DNA of 64,000 bases from Fretibacterium fastidiosum (GCF_964642095.1 NZ_OZ209244.1:1860001-1924000), one strand, 5' to 3'. Shown: positions 43,081 to 50,997, numbered from the stretch's first letter. Numbers and translations are program-made. The notes: generated by a model from the sequence alone, not told the origin.

Positions 43081-43158
43081 TGGGGAAGCGCTGATAATTT
43101 ACGAAAACTGTTCCTGTGACCGCTGATTGCAGGTTGTCCGACAGCGCTTCTCCGGAAT
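43081..43158 (+). repeat. Relic of repeat family B ends
   Basis: GGGGAAGCGCTGATAA at the left and GACAGCGCTTCTCCGG at the right are inverted and resemble the terminal AGGGAAGCGCTGA sequence of family B. Only about 80 bases lie between, so this is an internally deleted copy or an isolated pair of ends. Confidence 0.5.
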
Positions 43159-43394
43159 TTTACGTAGGCGTAACAAGGCGTCATTGCCTTGTTACGCCAG
43201 CTTGATGGCGTCGCAAAACCTTCAACGTTTGCGCAGATTGGCTGCCCGTTACGCTTAGGCCGTGATCTTTGCCCTCACTTTTGCCCTCACTAAGAAAAAC
43301 AAGTCACCTGAATTGAATCTGCGTTTTTTCGGAAATTTTACCTCCCGTTCCTGAACGTTGAATTTAAGGTACAACGACACGACGGCACATGGTC

Positions 43395-43545
43395 CTCCCC
43401 AATCCACAGGTTGAGACAGTTTTATCGAGGATCGAGCCCGTTCCTGCACAAGTCGAGCTGACTCCGCTCTTTCTCTCTTCAGGTGCAAAAAAACGCGCAA
43501 AACCGGTTTTCGACGCACGTTAAAAATTTTACCTGCGGATTTGAG
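43395..43545 (-). other. Conserved intergenic element, copy 2
   Basis: Reverse-strand counterpart of 30712-30880: CGCAGGTAAAATTTTTAACG, AAAACCGGTTTTGCGCGTTT and CAACCTGTGGATTGGGG in the same order. Spacer lengths differ slightly. The surrounding gap from 43160 to 44028 holds no other confident gene. Confidence 0.55.
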
Positions 43546-43549
43546 GTCC

Positions 43550-43578
43550 TTGACATCGCTTGTTCCTTTTGTTAAAAT
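43550..43578 (+). promoter_or_regulatory. Strong sigma70-type promoter upstream of the phn-type operon
   Basis: TTGACA (43550-43555), 17 bases, TAAAAT (43573-43578). Transcription would start near 43585. AAGGAGG at 43624-43630 precedes ATG 43638, which opens only six codons (MRCAET), so a short leader peptide is possible before the transporter genes. Confidence 0.6.
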
Positions 43579-43659
43579 CGTCAAAATTACGGAAGTAATC
43601 TATTCCGTCAAAAACTTTTCAGGAAGGAGGATTCTTGATGCGTTGCGCTGAAACGTGAT

Positions 43660-43851
43660 GTGCGGTCGTTCATGCACGGGCTGCATTTTTATCTCGGTTC
43701 GGAGAAGACGCTTAAGGAATCCTCTGTACTTTCCTCCTCGGTACAGGACAAGAAGAAACTCTTGCCTTCGTCATTCAGTTCGAACCCTTTTATTGTTTCG
43801 CAGCGGTTGTTGCCCGTTGCTGGGGTCATTATGCTTGTGTGCGTCGTTTGA
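43660..43851 (+). CDS. Possible small protein, or remnant, with one C-terminal membrane helix (63 aa)
   Basis: GTG start, MRSFMHGLHFYLGSEKTLKE at the beginning and FIVSQRLLPVAGVIMLVCVV at the end. It looks like the N-terminal part of a membrane protein that stops within its first TM. No ribosome-binding site is placed correctly. It may be a truncated gene left at the island border. Confidence 0.3.
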   Translation: MRSFMHGLHFYLGSEKTLKESSVLSSSVQDKKKLLPSSFSSNPFIVSQRLLPVAGVIMLVCVV

Positions 43852-44028
43852 AATGCTTTACTTGACTGCCAAACTGTTTCAAGTTTGGTGACGAAGATTT
43901 GACGGGGACATTTTAAACGGCCGCCAAAAACGGTTTTCTATTGCCTCTGCTCATAACTCGTTTTTGGGAATTTTTCGTCAAATATCTTAATGATTTTGAC
44001 GAAAGTTGTTATCGAAAGGAAGACTTCG

Positions 44029-44982
44029 ATGAAAAAGTCATGGGGTATCGTTCTCTTGGCAGCGCTTGTTCTTATGGGGATTGCAGTGGTGGTTCTGCAG
44101 AAAACGGACACAGGTAAAGGACTCCTTTCAACGTCTACGGCGCTCTCGGAAGACGGGGAAGGGAACCGTGAGGAACAGATTGAGAGCAAGTGCATCAGAA
44201 TTGGAGCAACACCGGGTGAGGACATAGCGAAGATCACCAGCCAATATGAAGTTTTTCTGAAATTTCTGGAGAAAAAACTGGGCTATAAGGTGGAGTTGTT
44301 TACCGCAACGGACTATGCAAGCGTTATTGAGGCGATGAGGTCCAAGAAGATCGATGTTGCGATGTTCGGTCCCCTCTCTTATGTTTTGGCCTCCTCCATT
44401 GCGGATGCGGAAGCATTTGCTTCGGATTACAGAAAAAACACGGGTAGCTTTTATAAGGCGTATGTCATCGTACATCCTGACAGCGGCATAGAAAACCTGA
44501 CGCAGCTGAAAGGAAAAAAATTTGCGTTTGTGGATCCTGCATCTACGGGTGGATACATGATCCCAAAATTAGAGATGTTGAACATGGGAATAGACCCCGA
44601 TAAAGACTTTGCCTCCGTGATATTTGCGGGCGGACATGACGCGTGTGCGTTGGCAGTGAAAAACAGGAGTGTCGACGGTGCCACCGTAGTGGCGTTTATG
44701 TATGATAAAATCATGGAGGAGGGGTTGATCTCGGAGAAGGACGCAAAGATAATCCATACGACGCAAAAATTTCCAGGCAGTGCTTGGGCGTACAGGAGGA
44801 GCTTGGACGATAAAACCAAGAGGGAAATCAAATCGATTATGCTGGGTCTGACCGATGAGGAAAAAGAGGAATTGAGAGAATTCCTTGGCTCAACGATAAA
44901 GTGGGCGGAGGTTAAGGATTCGGATTATGATTCTCTAAGAGAGGCTGCAAAAAAGCTGAACATCGACTTAGAGGCGCAATGA
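44029..44982 (+). CDS. PhnD-like phosphate/phosphonate ABC transporter binding protein
   Basis: 317 residues. Basic start MKKSWGIVLLAALVLMGIAV gives a signal anchor or signal peptide without a lipobox. The mature part shows the PhnD fold: IRIGATPGEDIAKITSQYEV, ELFTATDYASVIEAMRSKKI, DVAMFGPLSYVLAS, KGKKFAFVDPASTGGYMIPK and FAGGHDACALAVKNRSVDGA. It binds phosphonates, phosphite or phosphate analogues outside the membrane. AAAGGAAGA precedes ATG 44029; its stop overlaps the ATPase start in ATGA. No C-P lyase or phosphonatase genes are nearby, so the substrate is open. Confidence 0.87.
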   Translation: MKKSWGIVLLAALVLMGIAVVVLQKTDTGKGLLSTSTALSEDGEGNREEQIESKCIRIGATPGEDIAKITSQYEVFLKFLEKKLGYKVELFTATDYASVIEAMRSKKIDVAMFGPLSYVLASSIADAEAFASDYRKNTGSFYKAYVIVHPDSGIENLTQLKGKKFAFVDPASTGGYMIPKLEMLNMGIDPDKDFASVIFAGGHDACALAVKNRSVDGATVVAFMYDKIMEEGLISEKDAKIIHTTQKFPGSAWAYRRSLDDKTKREIKSIMLGLTDEEKEELREFLGSTIKWAEVKDSDYDSLREAAKKLNIDLEAQ

Positions 44983-45725
44983 CAATGCTCGAGATTCGCA
45001 ACCTGTCGAAATCTTTTAAAAATGCCCCCTGGGCACTGAACAATGTGTCGTTGAGTGTCCAGGAGGGTGATTTTATCATGTTGCTTGGGTTGAGTGGATC
45101 GGGTAAGACCACTTTGTTGAGGTGCATCAATTTTCTTCAAAGGCCCACCTCAGGTTATGTCTCCTTTAATGGGAGAGAAATAAGAGATAAGAAGAGCATC
45201 ATATCCGCTAGAAAAAAGATGGGGATGGTCTTTCAAAATTTTAATTTAATCGAGCAATTGACCGTGTTACAAAATGTCCTGTGCGGGAGGTTGTCGTACG
45301 CCAATAAGCTGCTGTCCTGCCTTAAGATGTTTTCGGAGGAGGATATTGATATTGCGCTTGATTGCATCAAGCAGGTGGGTTTGGAAGATAAAGCGTATAC
45401 AAAAACCATGCATTTGAGTGGTGGTCAAAGACAACGTGTCGGAATAGCCAGGGCACTTGCGCAAAGGCCTGTCCTCTTGTTGGCGGATGAACCGGTAGCG
45501 AGCCTCGACCCAAGAACCTCAAGGCAGGTTTTGGAAATCTTGAAGGAGATCAATAAAAGTTACAGGATCACAACCGTGGTCAGCAATCATAATTTAAGTC
45601 TGGCGTTGGAATATGGAACTAGAATAGTAGGTTTAAAGAACGGTGAACTTGTGTTGGATAAAAAAAGAGATCAAATCACTAATTCAGAAATATCAGCTTT
45701 ATACGGCAGCAATCATGAAGAATAG
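44979..45725 (+). CDS. PhnC-like phosphonate ABC transporter ATP-binding protein
   Basis: 248 residues. Walker A GLSGSGKTT (residues 30-38), Q-loop GMVFQNFNLIEQLTVLQNVL, signature LSGGQRQRVGIARALAQRP, Walker B VLLLADEPVASLDP, and switch His in TVVSNHNLSLALEYG. The NFNLIE and VLCGRL blocks are typical of PhnC. It is cytoplasmic and drives the permease encoded next, whose start lies 11 bases inside the end of this gene. Confidence 0.93.
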   Translation: MTMLEIRNLSKSFKNAPWALNNVSLSVQEGDFIMLLGLSGSGKTTLLRCINFLQRPTSGYVSFNGREIRDKKSIISARKKMGMVFQNFNLIEQLTVLQNVLCGRLSYANKLLSCLKMFSEEDIDIALDCIKQVGLEDKAYTKTMHLSGGQRQRVGIARALAQRPVLLLADEPVASLDPRTSRQVLEILKEINKSYRITTVVSNHNLSLALEYGTRIVGLKNGELVLDKKRDQITNSEISALYGSNHEE

Positions 45726-46542
45726 CCGGATCGTCAGCACAAAATACAGACTTGTCGTCAACGCCTCGTCAGACGGGTGGCTGTTGCTTAAAAGGATGCT
45801 TCAGGTAGTCGCGGTTGTAGCCGTAATTATCTGGAGCTTTTACAGCATTGGCTTTAGCCTCAAGGAGTTGATTCAGGGACTGGACGGAATCGTAGATATT
45901 GCCGGAAGAATGTTCCCTCCTAAAGTAAGCAAGTGGAGAGGCATTGTAAAACCGATTGTTGAAACGATCAATATTTCGGTTAGCGGAACATTTATAGCGG
46001 TGCTTTTGTCCATTCCGCTGGGAATATTGGCTGCGAAAAACATCAGTCCAAATGGTTTTTTTTATAATTTGAGCAGGCTGTTGCTCAACACGATAAGGAC
46101 GATTCCCGATATGGTGTTTGCATTAATTTTTGTTGCGGCTGTTGGCTTGGGCCCGTTGCCTGGAGTTCTTGCCATCGGCGTCAGTTCGTCTGGGATGCTG
46201 GGAAAGTTTCTTGCAGATTCCATCGAAGGAACAAATCAGGGGAAAATAGATGCGATAAGGGCAACAGGGGCCAATTATATGCAAGTTTTGGTCTATGGAG
46301 TCATCCCCCAGATCACGGCGGAATTTATATCCCTCGTGCTGTTTCGATGGGAGATGAATTTTAGGTCCTCAACCGTTCTTGGGATCGTCGGGGCGGGGGG
46401 AATCGGGTTTGATCTGATCACGTCGATAAGATTGTTTCAGTACAAGGAGACAACCACGATCTTATTGGGGATTTTACTGGTTGTCATCTTGGTTGATTTT
46501 ATCTCTAATTCTATTAGAAATTCGTTGAATGCGGATGATTAG
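45715..46542 (+). CDS. PhnE-like phosphonate ABC transporter permease
   Basis: 275 residues, six TMs (AVVAVIIWSFYSIGFSLKEL, FIAVLLSIPLGILAAKNISP, LLNTIRTIPDMVFALIFVAA, LAIGVSSSGMLGKF, ILLGILLVVILVDFISN). The ABC contact loop is seen in DSIEGTNQGKIDAIRATGAN with QVLVYGVIPQI. Nearly complete overlap with the PhnC stop supports ATG 45715; the frame is open further up within phnC. It completes a D-C-E transporter. Confidence 0.9.
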   Translation: MKNSRIVSTKYRLVVNASSDGWLLLKRMLQVVAVVAVIIWSFYSIGFSLKELIQGLDGIVDIAGRMFPPKVSKWRGIVKPIVETINISVSGTFIAVLLSIPLGILAAKNISPNGFFYNLSRLLLNTIRTIPDMVFALIFVAAVGLGPLPGVLAIGVSSSGMLGKFLADSIEGTNQGKIDAIRATGANYMQVLVYGVIPQITAEFISLVLFRWEMNFRSSTVLGIVGAGGIGFDLITSIRLFQYKETTTILLGILLVVILVDFISNSIRNSLNADD

Positions 46543-46598
46543 GAAACGGCGTGGCTGTCGCCCTTTTTTGTTTGAGAGATTACTTCGAGGTGGGAAAC

Positions 46599-46797
46599 AT
46601 GACGAGTCAATCAGAAATAAAGATAGCACTGTGCAACAGGGGGTTCAAAGAGATAGATCAATTGTTTCAATTCGCCTATGATAATAACTTTCAAGGAGTG
46701 GAATACACGATAGAGGCAGAATCGTATACGGATTTTGATCGTACTTATGACAGATTGTTGAAGTTAAAGGAATCGGAAGAAGAGACGAAATTTGTCA
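46599..46797 (+). pseudogene. Truncated TIM-barrel (sugar isomerase/epimerase-like) gene
   Basis: ATG 46599 has GAGGTG 6 bases upstream and lies 56 bases after the permease stop. About 66 residues look authentic: SEIKIALCNRGFKEIDQLFQ, FAYDNNFQGVEYTIEAESYT and LLKLKESEEETKF, as at the start of xylose-isomerase-like barrels. The frame then runs into the terminator hairpin of the inverted UvrA-like gene and a non-homologous tail. Only the first quarter of a normal protein is left, so this marks the left insertion border of the RiPP cluster. Confidence 0.6.
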
Positions 46798-46837
46798 AGG
46801 GGTGTTTCTGCGAAATAACACGCATGAAACACCCCTT
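46797..46837 (-). terminator. Terminator of the UvrA-like gene
   Basis: Stem AAGGGGTGTTTC / GAAACACCCCTT, 12 bp perfect with an additional CGCA/TGCG pair near the loop, starting 5 bases past the UvrA-like stop. It sits at the junction with the truncated TIM-barrel gene. Confidence 0.75.
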
Positions 46838-46842
46838 GGCAA

Positions 46843-48978
46843 TCAGCCATTATTTATGTTTATTAGTATGCCGTTGTCACAAGTCAATTCAATATGCTTA
46901 GCGAAATAATGGTCAACCATATCTGAGTGATCTACAACAATGATTGTCTTATTCTTGCTCCTAAGCCTGTCCAAATATTTAACAACACAATAGATTTCAG
47001 TATTACTCAAACCCTTAAATGGTTCGTCTATTCCGAATACTTTGGTGGTAGATTTCATAGCCTTCAAGAGTTTAACTCTAATGTTTTCACCACCGGACAA
47101 TGTCGATATTGGTTGACCTATCTTCAAATGTCCAAGTAGTAGAGAAGCTGCCTCGCTCAAAGAAGCTGCAATTTTACTATTTATTTCATTAAAAAATGGA
47201 ATTGCTTCATCAATGGTCATGTTCCAAATATCAAAGATGTTTTTACTTTGCAATTTATATTTTTGGAGTTTTTTATTGAAACCCGTGCCACCACAATCTT
47301 TGCACACCAACTGAATTTTTGAATCATACCCACTGTCATATTCTATATATCCAGCTCCCATACAAATCTCGCACACGCCCTCACACCCAGTTTGGTTAGA
47401 AAAGAAACGCCTGTCCTTTTTATGCTTGGTTGCAAACAAATCCGAAATATGGGTAGAAATATCTAATGCAGTGGCAACTGAGGAGTTCTTGTTACCCAAC
47501 AAAGGCTTTTGACTAATATAGAGATATTTCTCATAGTATTGAGGAAGGTATTCTCGCAACAAAGTTGATTTCCCTATGCCAGAACGCCCAGTGATTAAAT
47601 TCATGCAGTTTTCACCGATTTCAAGATTTACACCATTATACAAATAGACGGGATTTTCTATTATGATGTGATTCAGCTTCTGTGCAGGGAATACATCGAT
47701 TTTGTTTCTAACATTCTGTTCTGATAAATACTTCTTTGAATCAATGATATAGCCACCATTGCATCCACCTTTTTCGCCCAACGCTATAATGCTCTTGGAG
47801 CTTTTCACAAAAAGGTCACTGTGGTCAACAATGACAATAGTATGCATTTTTGCTAAATCAATAATAGATTGAAAAACCGCTTTTTTCTCAGCTCCAGATA
47901 ATCCGGCTAATGGCTCATCTAAAACTAAAAGAAGATTTGATAGTTGCGTGTTTAATACCTGTATCATCCTTAATCGTTGTAATTCTCCACCCGAAAGAGT
48001 GGGAATGGCTCTGTGGAAGAATAAATAGCCTAATTTAAGTTCAATAGCTTTTTTTACAAATCTATGAATGTTATTGATTGCAAAAAGAAGATTTGTATCT
48101 GTAATATCATCGATTATTTTTTCAATGTAGGTTAGAAGTTGTTCAAATGGTGTGGTCATAAAATCGCCAATCGACAGCCCATTTACCAAATACTGTTCAT
48201 GTTGTAAAGAATATTTCTTACCTTGGCAAGATTTGCAGGTTTCATCTGTGTAAAACTGTCCGCTAGGGACAAAATTCACCATCATAGGCTTTCCGGTCAT
48301 TACACCATAATATCGAGTGCTTCTGCGAGATAACCCATTATTTTTTTTGAAACGGATAGAGTACTTCTCATCACTTTCGCCATACAGAATCAAGTTCTTT
48401 TCTTTGTCTGTAAGTTGACGAAAAGTCTTTTTATCATCAATATCTTTATCAACGCAAAATTGTTGAATGATTTGTTGATAAAAATCTTTGTATCTGTTCC
48501 ACCATCGGAACGGATTTTTACCCAGTGGAATGTCATAATTGATGATTCTATTTGGATCTAATACTCTGATGTGGCCTAATCCATGACACTCGCTACAAAG
48601 GTTTTCTTCCTTGTTTAGTACAAAAAATTCCTCATCAATTCCCAGCATAGCGGCATAAATTAAGATAATACTTCGGTTCATTCCAAAGTAAGTACCTATT
48701 GTGGATCTCATATTGTTATTAAAATTTGATTGCCTAATGGGAACCGCAGCGAGCATATTTTCGTAGCCTTTTATACGGTAAGTCGGATCAGAAATATTAT
48801 CTGCAAACATCGACATAAATTCATGTTGACCTATTTGTGCAATAGTATCGTATGCCAACGACGATTTACCACTTCCGGAAGGACCGATAATCAGGTTGAT
48901 CGCATTTCGCTCAATATGAGCATCGATATTTTTTAGGTTATTTGTTTCGATCCCCCAAATGTTAATTGATTTTTCCAT
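46843..48978 (-). CDS. UvrA-like ABC ATPase, probably RiPP self-protection or processing
   Basis: 711 residues, shorter than repair UvrA (about 940). Two ABC modules: Walker A GPSGSGKSSLAYD and GRSGIGKSTLLREY, signatures LSGGELQRLRM and LSGGENIRVKLL, Walker B LLLVLDEPLAGLS and FGIDEPFKGLS. Each module has a Cys4 zinc module: CSECHGLGH with CKSCQGKKY, and CEICMGAGY with CKDCGGTGF. Most of the UvrB-binding region is missing. Such short UvrA paralogues (for example DrrC) protect producers from their own DNA-binding compounds. It is downstream of the radical SAM gene with its own promoter. AGAGG lies 6 bases before ATG 48978. The role in this cluster is inference. Confidence 0.82.
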   Translation of the reverse strand: MEKSINIWGIETNNLKNIDAHIERNAINLIIGPSGSGKSSLAYDTIAQIGQHEFMSMFADNISDPTYRIKGYENMLAAVPIRQSNFNNNMRSTIGTYFGMNRSIILIYAAMLGIDEEFFVLNKEENLCSECHGLGHIRVLDPNRIINYDIPLGKNPFRWWNRYKDFYQQIIQQFCVDKDIDDKKTFRQLTDKEKNLILYGESDEKYSIRFKKNNGLSRRSTRYYGVMTGKPMMVNFVPSGQFYTDETCKSCQGKKYSLQHEQYLVNGLSIGDFMTTPFEQLLTYIEKIIDDITDTNLLFAINNIHRFVKKAIELKLGYLFFHRAIPTLSGGELQRLRMIQVLNTQLSNLLLVLDEPLAGLSGAEKKAVFQSIIDLAKMHTIVIVDHSDLFVKSSKSIIALGEKGGCNGGYIIDSKKYLSEQNVRNKIDVFPAQKLNHIIIENPVYLYNGVNLEIGENCMNLITGRSGIGKSTLLREYLPQYYEKYLYISQKPLLGNKNSSVATALDISTHISDLFATKHKKDRRFFSNQTGCEGVCEICMGAGYIEYDSGYDSKIQLVCKDCGGTGFNKKLQKYKLQSKNIFDIWNMTIDEAIPFFNEINSKIAASLSEAASLLLGHLKIGQPISTLSGGENIRVKLLKAMKSTTKVFGIDEPFKGLSNTEIYCVVKYLDRLRSKNKTIIVVDHSDMVDHYFAKHIELTCDNGILININNG

Positions 48979-49024
48979 GCTCAACCTCTTTTCGATAACC
49001 GACCTTGATACATTATCCAAGTAA

Positions 49025-49053
49025 ATTTTATAGTATTATTATGTTTTACGCAA
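49025..49053 (-). promoter_or_regulatory. Internal promoter for the UvrA-like gene
   Basis: Reverse strand: TTGCGT (49053-49048), 17 bases, TAAAAT (49030-49025). The -35 box directly adjoins the hairpin that ends the radical SAM gene, so the ATPase can be made independently of the peptide operon. Confidence 0.55.
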
Positions 49054-49087
49054 GTAGTGGCTGACACATACAAATGCCAGCCACTAC
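49054..49087 (-). terminator. Hairpin at the end of the radical SAM gene
   Basis: Perfect 10-bp stem GTAGTGGCTG / CAGCCACTAC overlapping the maturase stop codon, with a 14-base loop and no T-tract right after it. Likely a partial terminator or processing site. Confidence 0.55.
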
Positions 49088-50529
49088 GCATACGCAACCG
49101 GCTTTCGACGACAAGGATATTTCCGGATAGAATCAGCCTGTCCTTGAGCAATAATGCGATATAAATCTTTTATGAAAAACTCCAAAGTTTTCTTAGAATG
49201 AACACAGAATCGCTCGTCAATAGAGTGAATTGTATTGCCGGGTTTAAGGTACATTGCATTAACCGGACAGCCACCGCCGCAAATGCCGAGAGCAGGGCAA
49301 TCCATACATTCTTCATGATTTAACGGTGTTAGTTGTGACCACTCAATAAAGTTTTCGTCTTTAACGGCAACAAAGTCATCGTCATCAATGTGTGCCACAA
49401 AATACTGTTTGTTATGAAGGCAACCATGACAGATACCAACCTGTCCATTGGGAGCAATAACAATCTGTCCTCCCGTAGTCGCAGCACAATCTGAGAAATA
49501 AACTTGCGCTTTGGAAAATGATTTCAGCTTGCGCATCATACGATCTTCGTATATTCCACGCTCTCGTAATTCAAGGAACTCATCGATAATAAACTGAGCA
49601 GCTGCCTCATTATAGCTTTGAGGTAACACGAAAGTATCGCTCGACATCATAATATTAAATCCGAACGCTTTAACCCCATAGGTATCCACTAAATCCAAAA
49701 TGTCCTTCGTGTTTTTAATGGTTTCCTCGCTCAGGGTTACAGAAAGAGATATATCTACGCCCAAACTCTTGCATAGATTGAGTTTGTCCAAGATACGAGA
49801 AAAGACGGGTTTACCCGTAATATCTACTCGCATATTGTTTGCTTCTTCTGTAAATCCATCAATCGAGATTGCGATAGACACGCCGAGTTCATGTAATCTC
49901 TTTATGCGGGACTCATCGAGCAATAATCCATTGGTAACAATAGACATCTCAATATTACGCATACATTTTTCGGTATCACGCAATTCATTAACTTTTTCCG
50001 CCGTATATTCCAACACTTTGAAATTGACTAATGGCTCTCCGCCGTAAAAAATCAACACAGGCTTATTATCTTCGATGTCTAAACCGGATTCTTTGATTTG
50101 ACGAACAAAAAAAGCAAGTGCCTTGTCTGCGGTTTCAGCAGACATATTTTCTAACAAAAAATTACTCCGCTTATCACAGTCATTGTTACCCAAAAAACAA
50201 TATTTACATGCCAGATTACACTGCTCACTCATAATCATGTAGCAAACATTGACTGCCGGAGAGGGTATCTTTGATCGAACAAAGCTAAGAACTCTATCAT
50301 CCTCATTTGGTGTTTGCGTAAGGATTTTATATTTAGCAAGTTCTTGAATTTCTGCTTTAATTTCTTTCGGTGCATTTTCTATCTTGTCGCAAAAGGAGCT
50401 TGCAAGCCACGCCTGCAAGCTCCCGAAAGCATTTTTAGATAAATACACCGGCTTCATTCTCAGTGAATGGTAAAGAGCAACAGCTTCCCCAAAATCGTAG
50501 GAATGGGTAAACCGAGACATATTTACCAT
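49084..50529 (-). CDS. Radical SAM/SPASM peptide maturase
   Basis: 481 residues. The SAM-binding [4Fe-4S] motif CNLACKYCF lies near residue 120, after an N-terminal region of about 110 residues that may be a RiPP recognition element. Then come YGGEPLVNF, SIVTNGLLL and ISIDGFTEE. The SPASM region (about 375-450) has ICHGCLHNKQ, CMDCPALGICGGGCP and a later Cys in ERFCVHSKK for auxiliary clusters. Family role: forming thioether or C-C links on Cys-rich peptides. ATG 50529 has GGAGG 7 bases upstream and overlaps the second precursor by 7 bases, so maturase and substrate are coupled. The exact linkage cannot be predicted. Confidence 0.9.
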   Translation of the reverse strand: MVNMSRFTHSYDFGEAVALYHSLRMKPVYLSKNAFGSLQAWLASSFCDKIENAPKEIKAEIQELAKYKILTQTPNEDDRVLSFVRSKIPSPAVNVCYMIMSEQCNLACKYCFLGNNDCDKRSNFLLENMSAETADKALAFFVRQIKESGLDIEDNKPVLIFYGGEPLVNFKVLEYTAEKVNELRDTEKCMRNIEMSIVTNGLLLDESRIKRLHELGVSIAISIDGFTEEANNMRVDITGKPVFSRILDKLNLCKSLGVDISLSVTLSEETIKNTKDILDLVDTYGVKAFGFNIMMSSDTFVLPQSYNEAAAQFIIDEFLELRERGIYEDRMMRKLKSFSKAQVYFSDCAATTGGQIVIAPNGQVGICHGCLHNKQYFVAHIDDDDFVAVKDENFIEWSQLTPLNHEECMDCPALGICGGGCPVNAMYLKPGNTIHSIDERFCVHSKKTLEFFIKDLYRIIAQGQADSIRKYPCRRKPVAYA

Positions 50530-50675
50530 TCGATTTCCTCCATTTTGGGAACCGCACGGCAGGAACAAGCGCAGGTGCAAGAATTGCAAACTACGCAAGC
50601 ACAACGAGCCATAACAACAGCTTCGTTACAAATCATCCCGAAAAGCTGCATGTATTGAGCATTATTAGCACTCAT
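50523..50675 (-). CDS. Cys-rich RiPP precursor peptide 2 (50 aa)
   Basis: MSANNAQYMQLFGMICNEAV is leader-like; the core RCACVVCNSCTCACSCR follows, and the peptide ends VPKMEEIEW. Eight Cys at residues 16, 25, 27, 30, 33, 35, 37 and 39, mostly separated by one or two small or polar residues. GGAGG, in the end of precursor 1, lies 10 bases before ATG 50675. Its stop overlaps the radical SAM start. Too short for most gene finders; the case rests on the ribosome-binding site, the Cys pattern shared with precursor 1 and the coupling to the maturase. Confidence 0.82.
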   Translation of the reverse strand: MSANNAQYMQLFGMICNEAVVMARCACVVCNSCTCACSCRAVPKMEEIEW

Positions 50676-50677
50676 TC

Positions 50678-50845
50678 TTACATTACCTCCCATTCAAAAT
50701 CAGAAACATATCCACCAGAGCAGGAACAACGGCAATTGCACATACACCCCGTACACTGCCCAATACAAGAGGCAGCGTGAGAGAGCATGTCCTTACCGAT
50801 ATTGCCCAGCAGAGCCTCGTATGCGCCAGGGTTAATTTGAATCAT
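50678..50845 (-). CDS. Cys-rich RiPP precursor peptide 1 (55 aa)
   Basis: MIQINPGAYEALLGNIGKDM is leader-like; the core CIGQCTGCMCNCRCSC contains seven Cys at residues 27, 31, 34, 36, 38, 40 and 42, followed by SGGYVSDFEWEVM. GGAGG is 8 bases before ATG 50845 and a consensus promoter lies just upstream. The alternating Cys-X-Cys core followed by an acidic tail with EW is shared with precursor 2, which starts 3 bases after this stop. First gene of the cluster. Peptides of this kind are substrates of radical SAM maturases in sactipeptide, ranthipeptide and related clostridial systems; I cannot assign a named family. Confidence 0.85.
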   Translation of the reverse strand: MIQINPGAYEALLGNIGKDMLSHAASCIGQCTGCMCNCRCSCSGGYVSDFEWEVM

Positions 50846-50878
50846 GAAAAGCGCCTCCTTAATTCTATTTTTAATTAC

Positions 50879-50931
50879 ACTATATCACATTATTTGTCAA
50901 GTGTCAACATGCTGAACAAACATACTGAACA
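50879..50931 (-). promoter_or_regulatory. RiPP operon promoter with tandem operator-like repeats
   Basis: Reverse strand: TTGACA (50907-50902), 17 bases, TATAGT (50884-50879), a near-consensus sigma70 promoter. Two contiguous 13-base repeats, AACATGCTGAACA (50906-50918) and AACATACTGAACA (50919-50931) in forward-strand reading, cover and extend upstream of the -35 box, as a repressor or activator site would. Confidence 0.7.
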
Positions 50932-50961
50932 TACGAATTTTACTTTTTAAAAATACACAAC

Positions 50962-50985
50962 ATATAGTACTTGATATAGTACTTG
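50962..50985. repeat. Perfect 12-base tandem repeat upstream of the RiPP promoter
   Basis: ATATAGTACTTG twice in a row, between the promoter and the insertion element. The unit could be a second regulator-binding site; no regulator gene is present nearby, perhaps because the element displaced it. Confidence 0.7.
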
Positions 50986-50997
50986 CTTCTCCGCTAA

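Noticed and set aside
50467..50658. Forward 63-codon frame across the precursor region
   Set aside because: It is opposite to the precursor genes and lacks a ribosome-binding site; the reverse-strand peptides have signals and meaningful Cys spacing.
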